Shown one piece after another: positions 55,991-64,000 of a stretch of DNA of 64,000 nucleotides (position 1 is its first letter; each line of letters begins with the position of its first letter). The DNA comes from Alcaligenaceae bacterium (lineage in GTDB: Bacteria; Pseudomonadota; Gammaproteobacteria; Burkholderiales; Burkholderiaceae_B). The stretch covers positions 1-64,000 of the forward strand of contig CANCOC010000005.1 in assembly GCA_947379755.1 (NCBI GenBank), given 5' to 3'. Below the pieces are notes generated by a model that was not told the origin of the DNA, did not search any database, and saw nothing but the letters and a program-made list of their open reading frames with translations. The position numbers and the translations under genes were made by a program.

Positions 55991-57202
55991 ATGTCAGACC
56001 GATCTGATGCCAGCCCAATGAATATTCAGGATACCGTAGGCGCCTGGGTGCCACATGGCAAATTCACACTCCCTGCTACAGCGACAGGACCACTGACCGG
56101 TCTGAGCTTTGCCGTAAAAGATCTCTACCATATTGCAGGCCATCCGACAGGTGCTGGCAACCCGACCTGGCTTGCCACGCACGACATTCCAGCCTCAACC
56201 AGCCCGCTTGTCGACCAGCTGCGTGCAGCCGGTGCTTCGGTTGCAGGCAAAGTTATCACTGACGAACTTGCCTATAGTCTGAATGGCGACAATATGCACT
56301 ACGGCACACCCGTCAACGTGAACGCTCCCGGGCGCGTCACCGGAGGCTCGTCAAGTGGATCCGCTGCAGCAGTTGCTGCCAAGCTCTGTGATTTTGCACT
56401 GGGCACGGATACGGGGGGCTCGATTCGCGTGCCTGCGAGTTACTGTGGGGTCTGGGGATTACGCACGACACATGATCTGTTATCCAGAGAGCAGGTGGTT
56501 CCACTGCATACATCTTTTGACACGATGGGATGGCTGGCGCACGACCCTCAGACCTTTTTACGGGTCGCAGAAGTCTTGCTGCCGGCTACTCCATTCCAGC
56601 CACGTCGGATATTGAAGTCGCGTGCGATCTGGGATCTTGCAACAACAGATTTCACCATTGCACTCAATGATGTCCTGAAAAAAGCAGAATCCATTCTTCA
56701 CTCATCTGCACAAGAAATTTCACTGACGGGTCCGGACGAAACCTTTGAACAGTGGCGTCAGGCCTATGTTGCGCATGGCGCCTACGAAGCCTGGCAGCTG
56801 CATGGCGACTGGATCCAGGCACATCAACCCACATTTTCTGCACCCATTGCAGGACGCTGGCTGGCAGCGCAACGCATCAGTAGCGCCGAGGCAAGCATTG
56901 CCATCCAAAATACAAAAAGAATCCGCCAGCAGATCCGTGATGCACTTGGACAAGATGGGATCATGATATTGCCTTCGGCTGCGGGCACAGCGCCGATATT
57001 GCAAGCCACCGGCGCAGATGTCGATGCACTCAGAATGCGGACCATGCACATCACATGCATTGCAGGGATCGCGGGTATCTGTCAGGTCAACATTCCCTAC
57101 AGAAATGCCGAGGGGCTACCTGTAGGAGTATCCATCATGGGTCCCGCAGGCAGCGACCTGGCGATCATCCGGCTCGCGACGGAAATCGCCAGCCTCGCTT
57201 AA
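55991..57202 (+). CDS. Amidase-signature hydrolase resembling AMI1 (indole-3-acetamide amidase)
   Basis: From the ATG at 55991 (AAAGG about ten bases upstream) the product is 403 residues. The Ser-cisSer-Lys triad is K43 (SFAVKDLYH), S120 (GGSSSGS) and S144 (GTDTGGSIRVPASYCG). The short length, the GNPTWLATH, AYSLNGDNMHYGTP and SFDTMGWLAHDP segments, and the exact triad spacing recall plant AMI1 (K36, S113, S137). Other amide substrates are equally possible. The same frame is open another 201 codons upstream, antisense to the PuuD-like gene, but without protein features. Confidence 0.88.
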   Translation: MSDRSDASPMNIQDTVGAWVPHGKFTLPATATGPLTGLSFAVKDLYHIAGHPTGAGNPTWLATHDIPASTSPLVDQLRAAGASVAGKVITDELAYSLNGDNMHYGTPVNVNAPGRVTGGSSSGSAAAVAAKLCDFALGTDTGGSIRVPASYCGVWGLRTTHDLLSREQVVPLHTSFDTMGWLAHDPQTFLRVAEVLLPATPFQPRRILKSRAIWDLATTDFTIALNDVLKKAESILHSSAQEISLTGPDETFEQWRQAYVAHGAYEAWQLHGDWIQAHQPTFSAPIAGRWLAAQRISSAEASIAIQNTKRIRQQIRDALGQDGIMILPSAAGTAPILQATGADVDALRMRTMHITCIAGIAGICQVNIPYRNAEGLPVGVSIMGPAGSDLAIIRLATEIASLA

Positions 57203-57212
57203 CTGTTCACAC

Positions 57213-57968
57213 TCAGCCGCGACCGACAAAGGGCATGTTGGTCGCCATGATGGTCATGAACTGGACGTTGGTCTCTAGCGGAAAGCCGACAATTTGCACT
57301 ACGGCCTGGGCCACATGATTGACATCCATGCGTGGCTCGACACGCGTTGTACCGTCAGGCTGGAGCACACCTTTTGTCATGCGGTCCGTCATCTCCGTTG
57401 CAGCATTGCCAATATCAATCTGCGTGCAGGCAATGTTGTAACGACGGGTATCCAGAGCGATTGATTTGGTCAGGCCCGTGACCGCGTGTTTGGTTGCGGT
57501 ATAGCCAATCGAAAAAGGTCGCGGTGCATGTGCTGAAATCGAACCGTTATTGATAATCCGGCCACCCTGCGGCGTTTGCGCCTTCATGATACGGATCGCG
57601 CCTTGTGCGCACAGAAACATTCCGGTCAAATTAATATTGACAATATCCTTCCACACATCAACCGGCAGATCTTCAATTGGGACAGGTGGGCCACCGCGTC
57701 CAGCATTATTGAATAGCACGTCCAATCGGCCCCAGCGGCGTGTAATCTCTGCATAGAGGGCATTGACGGACACTTCGTCACTGACATCGGTAGCAATGGG
57801 ATGCAAGCGATCAGAGAGTGCGCCCCCCATTGATTTGGTTTCTTCAAGCTTGTCGGCGCGGCGCCCAGCCAGTGCGACTTGATAACCTGCAGCAGCCAGC
57901 GCAAGTGAAACAGCACGTCCGATACCCGAACCTGCTCCTGTGACGACTGCAACTTTTAAATCTGACAT
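57213..57968 (-). CDS. Short-chain dehydrogenase/reductase
   Basis: The 251-residue SDR (ATG at 57968, AGAGGA upstream) has the cofactor motif TGAGSGIG at 10-17, NNAG, and the catalytic S and YTATK ([19 protein letters not shown]). The arginine-rich AGRRADKL after the second strand suggests NADP preference. Substrate is unknown. It is convergent with the amidase, 10 bases apart, and lies downstream of the sulfurtransferase. Confidence 0.9.
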   Translation of the reverse strand: MSDLKVAVVTGAGSGIGRAVSLALAAAGYQVALAGRRADKLEETKSMGGALSDRLHPIATDVSDEVSVNALYAEITRRWGRLDVLFNNAGRGGPPVPIEDLPVDVWKDIVNINLTGMFLCAQGAIRIMKAQTPQGGRIINNGSISAHAPRPFSIGYTATKHAVTGLTKSIALDTRRYNIACTQIDIGNAATEMTDRMTKGVLQPDGTTRVEPRMDVNHVAQAVVQIVGFPLETNVQFMTIMATNMPFVGRG

Positions 57969-58032
57969 ATCGAATCCTCTTTGTCTTTTAGTTTTATGGT
58001 GAGTATTGGTCGTGCAAAACAGCATTGAAATT

Positions 58033-58902
58033 TTATAGCTGTTTGCCAGTGCCCAGTTCTACTGGAGCATCTGGCTGGGCGCTCCATTCGCTCCAGGAGC
58101 CGCCGTAGAGTGCTGCACCTGGCAACCCTGCTATTTGCATGGATAACAGCAAGTGGCAGGCTGCAATGCCAGAGCCACAACTGGCAACGATTTGATGGGC
58201 TGGACGATTACCAAGAATTTTAGAAAACTCTGCCTGCAGAGTAGCCGCATCTTTAAATGTGCCATCTGCCTGGAGGTTGCTGGGAGTCGGACGACTCATC
58301 GAACCCGGGATGTGTCCAGCCCTGGGATCCAGGGTCTCGTTCAGACCCTGAAACCGGTCAAAGGGTCTTGCGTCAACAATGAGCCGCTCAGGGTGACTCA
58401 GGCCGGCACGCACTTCTGCCATGCTCAGGGACGTTGTCAAGGTTTCTTTGCGTTTGAAGTTACCAGCAGGTCTCGCATCAGGCACCACATCGGTCACTTC
58501 ATAACCGGCGCGTATCCAAGCATTGAGCCCCCCGTCAAGGACCATAACTTTTGCATGTCCCACCCAGCGCGCCAGCCACCAGAGCCGGGCTGCATATTGC
58601 CCACCGGTATTGTCGTAAGCCACGATGGTGGTGTCCTCATTGACACCTAGCTTTGCAAGAGTCTGGGCAAAGGTCTCAATATCAGGCAAAGGATGACGTC
58701 CATTGGATCCTGATTTCGGTGCGCTGAGCTGCTGATCAACACTGACAAAGACTGCAGCCGGAATATGTGATTCGCGATACACACGCAAACCGAGTTCAGT
58801 ATCAACCAGATCGTGTCGGCAGTCGCAAATCAGCAATCGCGATCCGGCGCTCGAGACCAGATCATGGAGAGCCTTTGCAGTAATCAATGGGGAAGCGGGC
58901 AT
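58033..58902 (-). CDS. sseA: Sulfurtransferase (3-mercaptopyruvate/thiosulfate type)
   Basis: Two rhodanese domains in 289 residues. The C-terminal active-site loop is C242-GSGIAA, closer to the CG(S/T)G(V/I)xA of 3-mercaptopyruvate sulfurtransferases than to the CRKGxT of thiosulfate rhodaneses. [32 protein letters not shown] and [13 protein letters not shown] are typical. It faces gmk divergently. Confidence 0.9.
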   Translation of the reverse strand: MPASPLITAKALHDLVSSAGSRLLICDCRHDLVDTELGLRVYRESHIPAAVFVSVDQQLSAPKSGSNGRHPLPDIETFAQTLAKLGVNEDTTIVAYDNTGGQYAARLWWLARWVGHAKVMVLDGGLNAWIRAGYEVTDVVPDARPAGNFKRKETLTTSLSMAEVRAGLSHPERLIVDARPFDRFQGLNETLDPRAGHIPGSMSRPTPSNLQADGTFKDAATLQAEFSKILGNRPAHQIVASCGSGIAACHLLLSMQIAGLPGAALYGGSWSEWSAQPDAPVELGTGKQL

Positions 58903-59002
58903 GAGATTATTCCTATCAAAAGGATGAGTCGGTCAAGTGCAAGACACATGGTAAATGCTATGCTTCAAAGTCTACCAATAAACAACTTCAATATTGTCCC
59001 CC

Positions 59003-59629
59003 ATGTCACAGGCCGCAGGAAATGTTTTTATGATTTCAGCCCCAAGCGGGGCTGGAAAATCCAGTCTGGTCAGTGCCTTGCTCATACAAGAACCTGCCAT
59101 CGGGTTATCGGTATCATGTACCACGCGCGCTGCCAGGCCAGGCGAAACAGACGGGGAGCAATACCGTTTTGTCAGCCAGGATCAATTCGAGGCACTTAAA
59201 GCCCAGGATCAACTGCTTGAATGGGCGCAGGTTCACGGCAACTATTATGGTACGCCGCGCGACCGTATAGACGAGGCACTCGAGGCAGGCAAGGACATCA
59301 TTCTTGAAATTGACTGGCAAGGTGCGCGCCAGGTCAGACGCCTCTTTCCTCAGGCAATCAGCATTTTTATTTTGCCACCTTCGATTGCTGCACTGCAAGA
59401 TCGCCTGCAACAACGCGGGCAAGATCCTGAAGATGTGATTACGCGACGAATCGGAGCCGCGAGCGAAGAAATCTCTCACGCGCCAGAATTTGAATATGTT
59501 ATTATTAATCAAGAGTTTAGCGTAGCTTTAGCTGAGCTTGCACAAATCGTGCATACTGCGCGCTTTCGCTACTCCAGCCAGTGCGCCAGGCATCAGGCAC
59601 TTTTTGCATCATTTGGCTTAACCGCCTAG
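59003..59629 (+). CDS. gmk: Guanylate kinase
   Basis: Gmk phosphorylates GMP to GDP. The 208-residue protein has the P-loop [10 protein letters not shown] at 12-21, the GMP-binding [21 protein letters not shown]-type segment (S, TTR, RPGE, DG.Y), [13 protein letters not shown] and [13 protein letters not shown]. The ATG at 59003 is preferred; a TTG three codons earlier is possible. It begins the gmk-rpoZ-spoT series. Confidence 0.96.
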   Translation: MSQAAGNVFMISAPSGAGKSSLVSALLIQEPAIGLSVSCTTRAARPGETDGEQYRFVSQDQFEALKAQDQLLEWAQVHGNYYGTPRDRIDEALEAGKDIILEIDWQGARQVRRLFPQAISIFILPPSIAALQDRLQQRGQDPEDVITRRIGAASEEISHAPEFEYVIINQEFSVALAELAQIVHTARFRYSSQCARHQALFASFGLTA

Positions 59630-59651
59630 TTCATTTACATACAGGATCACC

Positions 59652-59855
59652 ATGGCTCGCATTACTGTTGACGATTGTCTCGAAAGAATCCCAAACCGTT
59701 TCAAAATGACGCTCGCAGCAACCTATCGCGCACGTGAACTGGCCCAGGGCCATGCAGCACGTGTAGAAAGTAAAGACAAGCCAACAGTGACGGCTTTGCG
59801 TGAAATCTCTGCCGGCGTGACTGGTATCGAGATGCTGCGCAAGGTTCCAACCTGA
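59652..59855 (+). CDS. rpoZ: RNA polymerase omega subunit
   Basis: The 67-residue protein matches omega: [46 protein letters not shown]. Omega helps assemble beta-prime and takes part in ppGpp binding. AGGA precedes the ATG. Its position between gmk and spoT is conserved and links it to stringent control. Confidence 0.97.
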   Translation: MARITVDDCLERIPNRFKMTLAATYRARELAQGHAARVESKDKPTVTALREISAGVTGIEMLRKVPT

Positions 59856-59869
59856 TCGGCTGATTTTTT

Positions 59870-62158
59870 ATGGCCTTCCCCGGATTACGTTCTGCGTCTT
59901 CCGGGTTGATTGCAGCCTTAAAAGCCAGCTCCCGATTCACCAGAAAATCCCTACATATGAGCAGCCCCGGTGCCGTTCCGGGTATTGCCAAACCCGTCGA
60001 AACAGAAATTGAGCCGCCCATTGCAACCATGGCGCGGCTTCAGTCCGTGCTCGACACCTACCTGATCCCTAAAGATGTCGCACTTATCAAAGAAGCCTAC
60101 CGCTTTTCTGATCAGGCCCACCTTGGCCAGTTTCGTACGAGCGGCTCACCATACATTACGCATCCTATTGCCGTAGCCGAAATATGTGCGGGCTGGAAGC
60201 TCGATGCCGATGCCTTGTGTGCGGCACTGCTTCACGACGTCATGGAAGACCAGGGAATCACCAAGCAGGAATTGCTTGAGCGGTTTGGCAATGACGTAGC
60301 CGACATGGTGGATGGTCTGTCAAAGCTTGACCGGCTGGATTTTGCAACCAAAGCACAGCAACAAGCTGAAAGTTTTCGCAAAATGTTGCTGGCAATGGCG
60401 CGCGATATTCGTGTCATTCTGATCAAGCTCGCTGATCGGCTGCACAACATGCGTACCCTTGATGCCGTCAACCCTGAAAAGCGCCGCCGCGTTGCCCGGG
60501 AAACGCTTGAGATTTATGCTCCAATCGCCTACCGACTAGGCTTGAATGCGCTCTATCGTGAGCTGCAGGATCTTTGCTTCGAGGCCATTCATCCCAACCG
60601 ACATCGTGTGCTCGAAAAAGCAGTACTGGCCGCGCGTGGTAACCGACGCGAAGTCCTGACAAGAATTGATGAAGCTGTGCGACAGGCATTGCCGGCAGCA
60701 GGGATTGAGGCCGAGATTTCGGGACGCGAAAAAACCCTCTATGGCATTTACCATAAGATGGTTGAACAGAAAAAATCATTCACAAACGTACTGGATATTT
60801 ACGGTTTCAGAATCATCGTGCATACCCTGCCCGAGTGCTATATGGCGATGGGAATCGTGCATCAGCTATATCGGCCCATACCAGGCAAATTCAAAGACTA
60901 CATCGCAATACCCAAAATCAACGGCTATCAGTCCTTGCACACGACGCTGGTCGGCCCCTTTGGCACGCCGATTGAATTTCAGTTCCGCACACATGATATG
61001 CACCAGGTTGCCGAAGAAGGCGTCGCTGCGCACTGGCTGTACAAGACAGACAACGCTTCCCTGCATGAAATCCAGACCCGGACCAGTCAGTCGCTGCAAT
61101 CCCTGCTGGACATCCAGCAACAAACAGGCGACTCGGGTGAGTTCCTTGAGCACATCAAAGTCGATTTGTTTCCCGATGCAGTATATGTCTTTACCCCCAA
61201 GGGCAAGATCGTTTCGCTGCCACGTGGTGCAACCCCCATCGATTTTGCCTATTCCATTCATACCGATGTCGGCAACCATGTGAGTGCCTGCAAGATCAAT
61301 GGTGAGAGCGTGGCCTTGCGCCGTGAACTTTCCAGTGGCGATACTGTTGCCATCGTGACCTCACCGGATTCACAACCGAGCGCGCAGTGGCTGAACTATG
61401 CCAGGACGGGCCGGGCACGCTCTGAGATTCGGCATTATTTGCGTACCGTCCAATTTGATGAATCTGTCGCTTTTGGTGAGCGCATGCTTGAGCATGCACT
61501 GCGAGAACTGAAACTCGATCTGCCTCTGGCAGACGATCCTGTCTGGGAAAAACTGGTGCGCTCCAGTGGTGGCACCTCACGCGACGAAATTCTTTCAGAC
61601 ATTGGTCTGGGCAAACGTCTGGCAGCCGTTGTCGCCAGACGTTTCAGCCCTGAGCATCCACTCGTGGCAATGACCGCCGCAGCAGATGAGGCACTTGATG
61701 CGGCACGATTTGTGCCAATCACGATTCATGGCAACGAGGGTCAGGCGGTCCAGCTGGCTCCTTGTTGCGGCCCCCTGCCGGGCGACCAGATCATTGCGGG
61801 CATCCGCATTGGACACGGTCTCGTCGTACATACAGCAGACTGCCCTGTCGCGTTGCGTGCTCGCGCAAAAGAGCCCGAACGCTGGGTTGATATTGCCTGG
61901 GATGCCGAGACGGCCAAACACTTTTCAGCCAGAATCGATATCATGGCCAACAACGAACGCGGTGTGCTGAGCCGCATCGCTGCCGAAGTTGCCCAGGCAG
62001 ATTCCAACATCGTTCACGTCACCATGACCGATGATGCGATGGCAGCGATGGTACTGAATCTCACCGTACAGGTCGATAGCCGCAAGCACCTTGCACAAGT
62101 CTTTCGTTTGATCAGACGTGTGCCACAGGTGCAAAAAATCATCCGTGTCAAAGGCTAA
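59870..62158 (+). CDS. spoT: Bifunctional (p)ppGpp synthetase/hydrolase SpoT
   Basis: The 762 residues have an HD hydrolase domain with HPIAVAEI and ALLHDVMEDQ, LIKLADRLHNMRTL, a synthetase domain (YGIYHKMVEQKKSF, DIYGFRIIV, KDYIAIPKINGYQSLHT), a TGS domain (DAVYVFTPKGKIVSLPRGATPIDFAYSIHTDVG) and a C-terminal ACT domain. Presence of the intact HD motif indicates hydrolase as well as synthetase activity. The first 29 residues are basic and unusual, so a later start (MSSPG at 59957) is possible. Its stop overlaps the convergent HyuB end by four bases. Confidence 0.95.
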   Translation: MAFPGLRSASSGLIAALKASSRFTRKSLHMSSPGAVPGIAKPVETEIEPPIATMARLQSVLDTYLIPKDVALIKEAYRFSDQAHLGQFRTSGSPYITHPIAVAEICAGWKLDADALCAALLHDVMEDQGITKQELLERFGNDVADMVDGLSKLDRLDFATKAQQQAESFRKMLLAMARDIRVILIKLADRLHNMRTLDAVNPEKRRRVARETLEIYAPIAYRLGLNALYRELQDLCFEAIHPNRHRVLEKAVLAARGNRREVLTRIDEAVRQALPAAGIEAEISGREKTLYGIYHKMVEQKKSFTNVLDIYGFRIIVHTLPECYMAMGIVHQLYRPIPGKFKDYIAIPKINGYQSLHTTLVGPFGTPIEFQFRTHDMHQVAEEGVAAHWLYKTDNASLHEIQTRTSQSLQSLLDIQQQTGDSGEFLEHIKVDLFPDAVYVFTPKGKIVSLPRGATPIDFAYSIHTDVGNHVSACKINGESVALRRELSSGDTVAIVTSPDSQPSAQWLNYARTGRARSEIRHYLRTVQFDESVAFGERMLEHALRELKLDLPLADDPVWEKLVRSSGGTSRDEILSDIGLGKRLAAVVARRFSPEHPLVAMTAAADEALDAARFVPITIHGNEGQAVQLAPCCGPLPGDQIIAGIRIGHGLVVHTADCPVALRARAKEPERWVDIAWDAETAKHFSARIDIMANNERGVLSRIAAEVAQADSNIVHVTMTDDAMAAMVLNLTVQVDSRKHLAQVFRLIRRVPQVQKIIRVKG

Positions 62159-64000
62159 AGGGGAGATCCCCAGCCACCGCCTCCTGGCGTTTCGACCACG
62201 AAGACATCGCCTGCATTGACTTGCGTCTGATCCTGCGGACCAAGCGCCTGCACGGTGCCATCCTGGCGCTCGACATAGTTCGACCCCATGCAGGCGGGCG
62301 CCCCTCCAGCCAGACCAAACGGTGCATGCAAACGATTGTTCGAAAGGATCGCAGCTGTCATGGTTTCGAGAAACCTGATCCGCCTGATACCGCCGTCACC
62401 GCCGTGCCAGCGCCCGACTCCGCCAGAGCCTGACTTGATCGCAAAGGACTCCAGTCGTACAGGAAACCGAAGCTCAAGGACTTCGGGATCGGTGAGCCTG
62501 GAGTTCGTCATATGAGCCTGGACAACGGACGTTCCTTCAAAGCCTCCTGCTTCATCAACAGGCAAACCCAGCTTCAGTGGCCCAGCTCCTGTTCCACCAG
62601 CAATTGTTTCGTAGTATTGATGTGACGCATTGCCGAAGGTGAAGTTATTCATCGTGCCCTGGCTGGAGGCAAGCACCCCGAGTGCTCCATATAAGGCATT
62701 CACAATGCACATGGACGTTTCTACATTTCCGGCCACAACTGCTGCGGGGAAATGTGGTTTGAGCATGCACCCATCGGGAATGATGATGTCAATCGGCTTC
62801 AAACAGCCAGCATTCAGAGGAATGTCATCATCAACGAGTGTTCTGAACACATACAACACCGCAGCAACCGTAATGGCTGCAGGAGCATTAAAGTTATTCG
62901 GTAATTGAGGTGACGTACCAGTAAAATCAACCGTCGCGCGCCTACCGACATGATCCACCCGAATGGCAACCTGGATGACCGCGCCATTATCCAGCGTATA
63001 GGTAAAGTCACCATCGGTGAGAACACCCAGAATACGTCGGACAGATTCTTCGGCATTGTTTTGAACATGTTGCATATAGGCCTGAACAACCTCCAGCCCA
63101 AAATGCTGGCACATGTTTAACAACTCCTGCACCCCCTTTTCATTGGCCGCAATCTGAGCACGCATATCTGCAAGATTCTGATCAGGGTTGCGGGCGGGCC
63201 AGGTACCCGAGGTCAAAATTGCACGCGCTTCGTGTTCATTGAAACGTCCTGCGCTCACAAGCTTGAAGTTTGTAAACAGCACACCCTCATCGTGAACTGT
63301 TTTTGAATGCGGAGGCATTGAGCCAGGTGTGATGCCTCCTATATCAGCATGATGACCACGCGAGCCAACAAAAAACAACAAGGACTGACCTGCAGCATCA
63401 AATACGGGCGAGATCACAGTCACATCAGGCAAATGTGTACCGCCGTGGTATGGATCATTGACGACATAGGCGTCGCCCGGTGACATGCGCCCTGCATTTG
63501 CCAGCATGACAGTGCGAATCGACTCGCTCATTGAGCCAAGATGGACAGGCATGTGAGGGGCATTCGCAATCAGTTGACCTTGCGCATCAAAGATCGCACA
63601 AGAAAAATCCAGACGCTCTTTTATGTTGACAGAGTAGGCAGTATTTTGTAATCGATAGCCCATCTGTTCGGCAATCGACATGAATAAATTATTAAAAATC
63701 TCCAGCATGACCGGATCTGCAGCAGTACCGATGACTTGCCTGGAGGCAAGTCGTTCGACGCGATGCATCACGATGTGATTCAACGCTGTCACGGTAGACT
63801 GCCAGCCAGATTCAATGACGGTCGTCTGGTTCGGCTCGGCAATAATTGCCGGACCGCTGATCACATCGCCGGGAACCAAGTCCTCTCGCACATACAGCGG
63901 TGCGTGATGCCACCTCCCCGCGCTATACATCTGTCGCAGGCAGGTGGGATGCAATGGAGCCGTTCTGATTGCCGTGCCCGGTGTTTCATGGATCTGGGCA
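62155..64000 (-). CDS. 5-oxoprolinase-type HyuA-HyuB fusion (C-terminal part)
   Basis: The frame is open to the window edge, so the N-terminus is missing. The first 60 or so visible residues are the end of a HyuA (hydantoinase A) domain, with the LYVREDLVPGDVISGPAIIAEPNQTTV motif. The remaining 520 are a complete HyuB domain (PVMLEIFNNLFMSIAEQMG, NPYHGGTHLPD-like VVNDPYHGGTHLPDV, GSRGHHADIGG, ETPGGGGWG at the end). The A-B fusion is the layout of ATP-dependent 5-oxoprolinases, which open pyroglutamate to glutamate; related acetophenone or hydantoin enzymes are usually two separate genes. Confidence 0.92.
   Translation of the reverse strand, partial: AQIHETPGTAIRTAPLHPTCLRQMYSAGRWHHAPLYVREDLVPGDVISGPAIIAEPNQTTVIESGWQSTVTALNHIVMHRVERLASRQVIGTAADPVMLEIFNNLFMSIAEQMGYRLQNTAYSVNIKERLDFSCAIFDAQGQLIANAPHMPVHLGSMSESIRTVMLANAGRMSPGDAYVVNDPYHGGTHLPDVTVISPVFDAAGQSLLFFVGSRGHHADIGGITPGSMPPHSKTVHDEGVLFTNFKLVSAGRFNEHEARAILTSGTWPARNPDQNLADMRAQIAANEKGVQELLNMCQHFGLEVVQAYMQHVQNNAEESVRRILGVLTDGDFTYTLDNGAVIQVAIRVDHVGRRATVDFTGTSPQLPNNFNAPAAITVAAVLYVFRTLVDDDIPLNAGCLKPIDIIIPDGCMLKPHFPAAVVAGNVETSMCIVNALYGALGVLASSQGTMNNFTFGNASHQYYETIAGGTGAGPLKLGLPVDEAGGFEGTSVVQAHMTNSRLTDPEVLELRFPVRLESFAIKSGSGGVGRWHGGDGGIRRIRFLETMTAAILSNNRLHAPFGLAGGAPACMGSNYVERQDGTVQALGPQDQTQVNAGDVFVVETPGGGGWGSPL

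Noticed and set aside
62155-63954. Complete HyuB gene starting at a TTG at 63954
   Set aside because: The same frame stays open to the window edge and the preceding residues are the end of a HyuA domain, so the gene is a fusion cut by the edge and not a separate HyuB.

Overview
This window reads as a chromosomal segment of a betaproteobacterium, order Burkholderiales, most likely family Alcaligenaceae (the Bordetella relatives). The evidence is gene order: bamA-rseP-dxr-cdsA-uppS-frr-pyrH-tsf-rpsB facing map-glnD, folC-SPOR protein-cvpA-purF, recG-oxyR-ubiA-proC, glnA-ntrB-ntrC and gmk-rpoZ-spoT, together with an isolated periplasmic tripartite-tricarboxylate (Bug) receptor typical of that family. 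Base composition looks close to 50% GC, low for Bordetella itself, so a lower-GC relative is more likely. I could not run a taxonomic search. Coding density is very high. No gene-free stretch exceeds 300 bases; the longest is the 254-base divergent region between rpsB and map. I saw no tRNA, rRNA, CRISPR array, insertion sequence or prophage.

Layout. 1-8 kb (minus strand): outer-membrane assembly (bamA, cut by the window edge), site-2 protease rseP, isoprenoid and phospholipid synthesis (dxr, uppS, cdsA), and translation or nucleotide genes (frr, pyrH, tsf, rpsB). 8-12 kb (plus): map, glnD, dsbB. 12-16.4 kb (minus): purF, cvpA, a SPOR protein, folC. 16.5-24.5 kb: accessory metabolism (cupin, Bug receptor, NRDE protein, YqeY, a thioesterase-lipoprotein pair, DUF423, a cysteine-less thiolase with a DUF35 partner) and a two-component system. 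24.5-30.5 kb: a three-gene heavy-metal-type RND efflux pump. 30.5-37.2 kb (minus): DUF945 protein, proC, ubiA, oxyR, recG, ridA. 37.2-40.8 kb (plus): a Fur-box-preceded ferric iron ABC transporter. 40.7-46.8 kb (minus): ntrC, ntrB, glnA, hemW, rdgB. 46.8-58.9 kb: accessory genes mixed with rph and yicC (LysR regulator, acyl-CoA dehydrogenase, MmgE/PrpD protein, gamma-glutamyltransferase, SMP-30 lactonase, PuuD-like hydrolase, AMI1-like amidase, SDR, sulfurtransferase). 59-62.2 kb (plus): gmk, rpoZ, spoT. 62.2-64 kb (minus): the 3' part of a fused HyuA-HyuB 5-oxoprolinase.

How the genes work together. Nitrogen control is unusually complete: GlnD (PII uridylylation), glutamine synthetase with its adenylylation tyrosine, and NtrB/NtrC, with a near-perfect sigma-54 promoter and an NtrC-like site before glnA. 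Iron import sits behind a Fur box. Gamma-glutamyl metabolism recurs (Ggt, PuuD-like hydrolase, oxoprolinase). Accessory blocks appear to have been inserted between genes that are normally adjacent in relatives (rdgB/rph, yicC/gmk).

No obviously new defence or mobile system is present. The most interesting items are enzymes whose canonical catalytic residues are missing (thiolase-DUF35 pair, acyl-CoA dehydrogenase), an amidase resembling plant indole-3-acetamide hydrolase, an RND metal pump whose sensor and adaptor lack metal-ligand clusters, an iron-transport ATPase cut short in a 59-base tail-to-tail overlap with ntrC, and several RNA control elements (rpsB leader, rpsB-tsf attenuator, glnA-ntrB hairpin).
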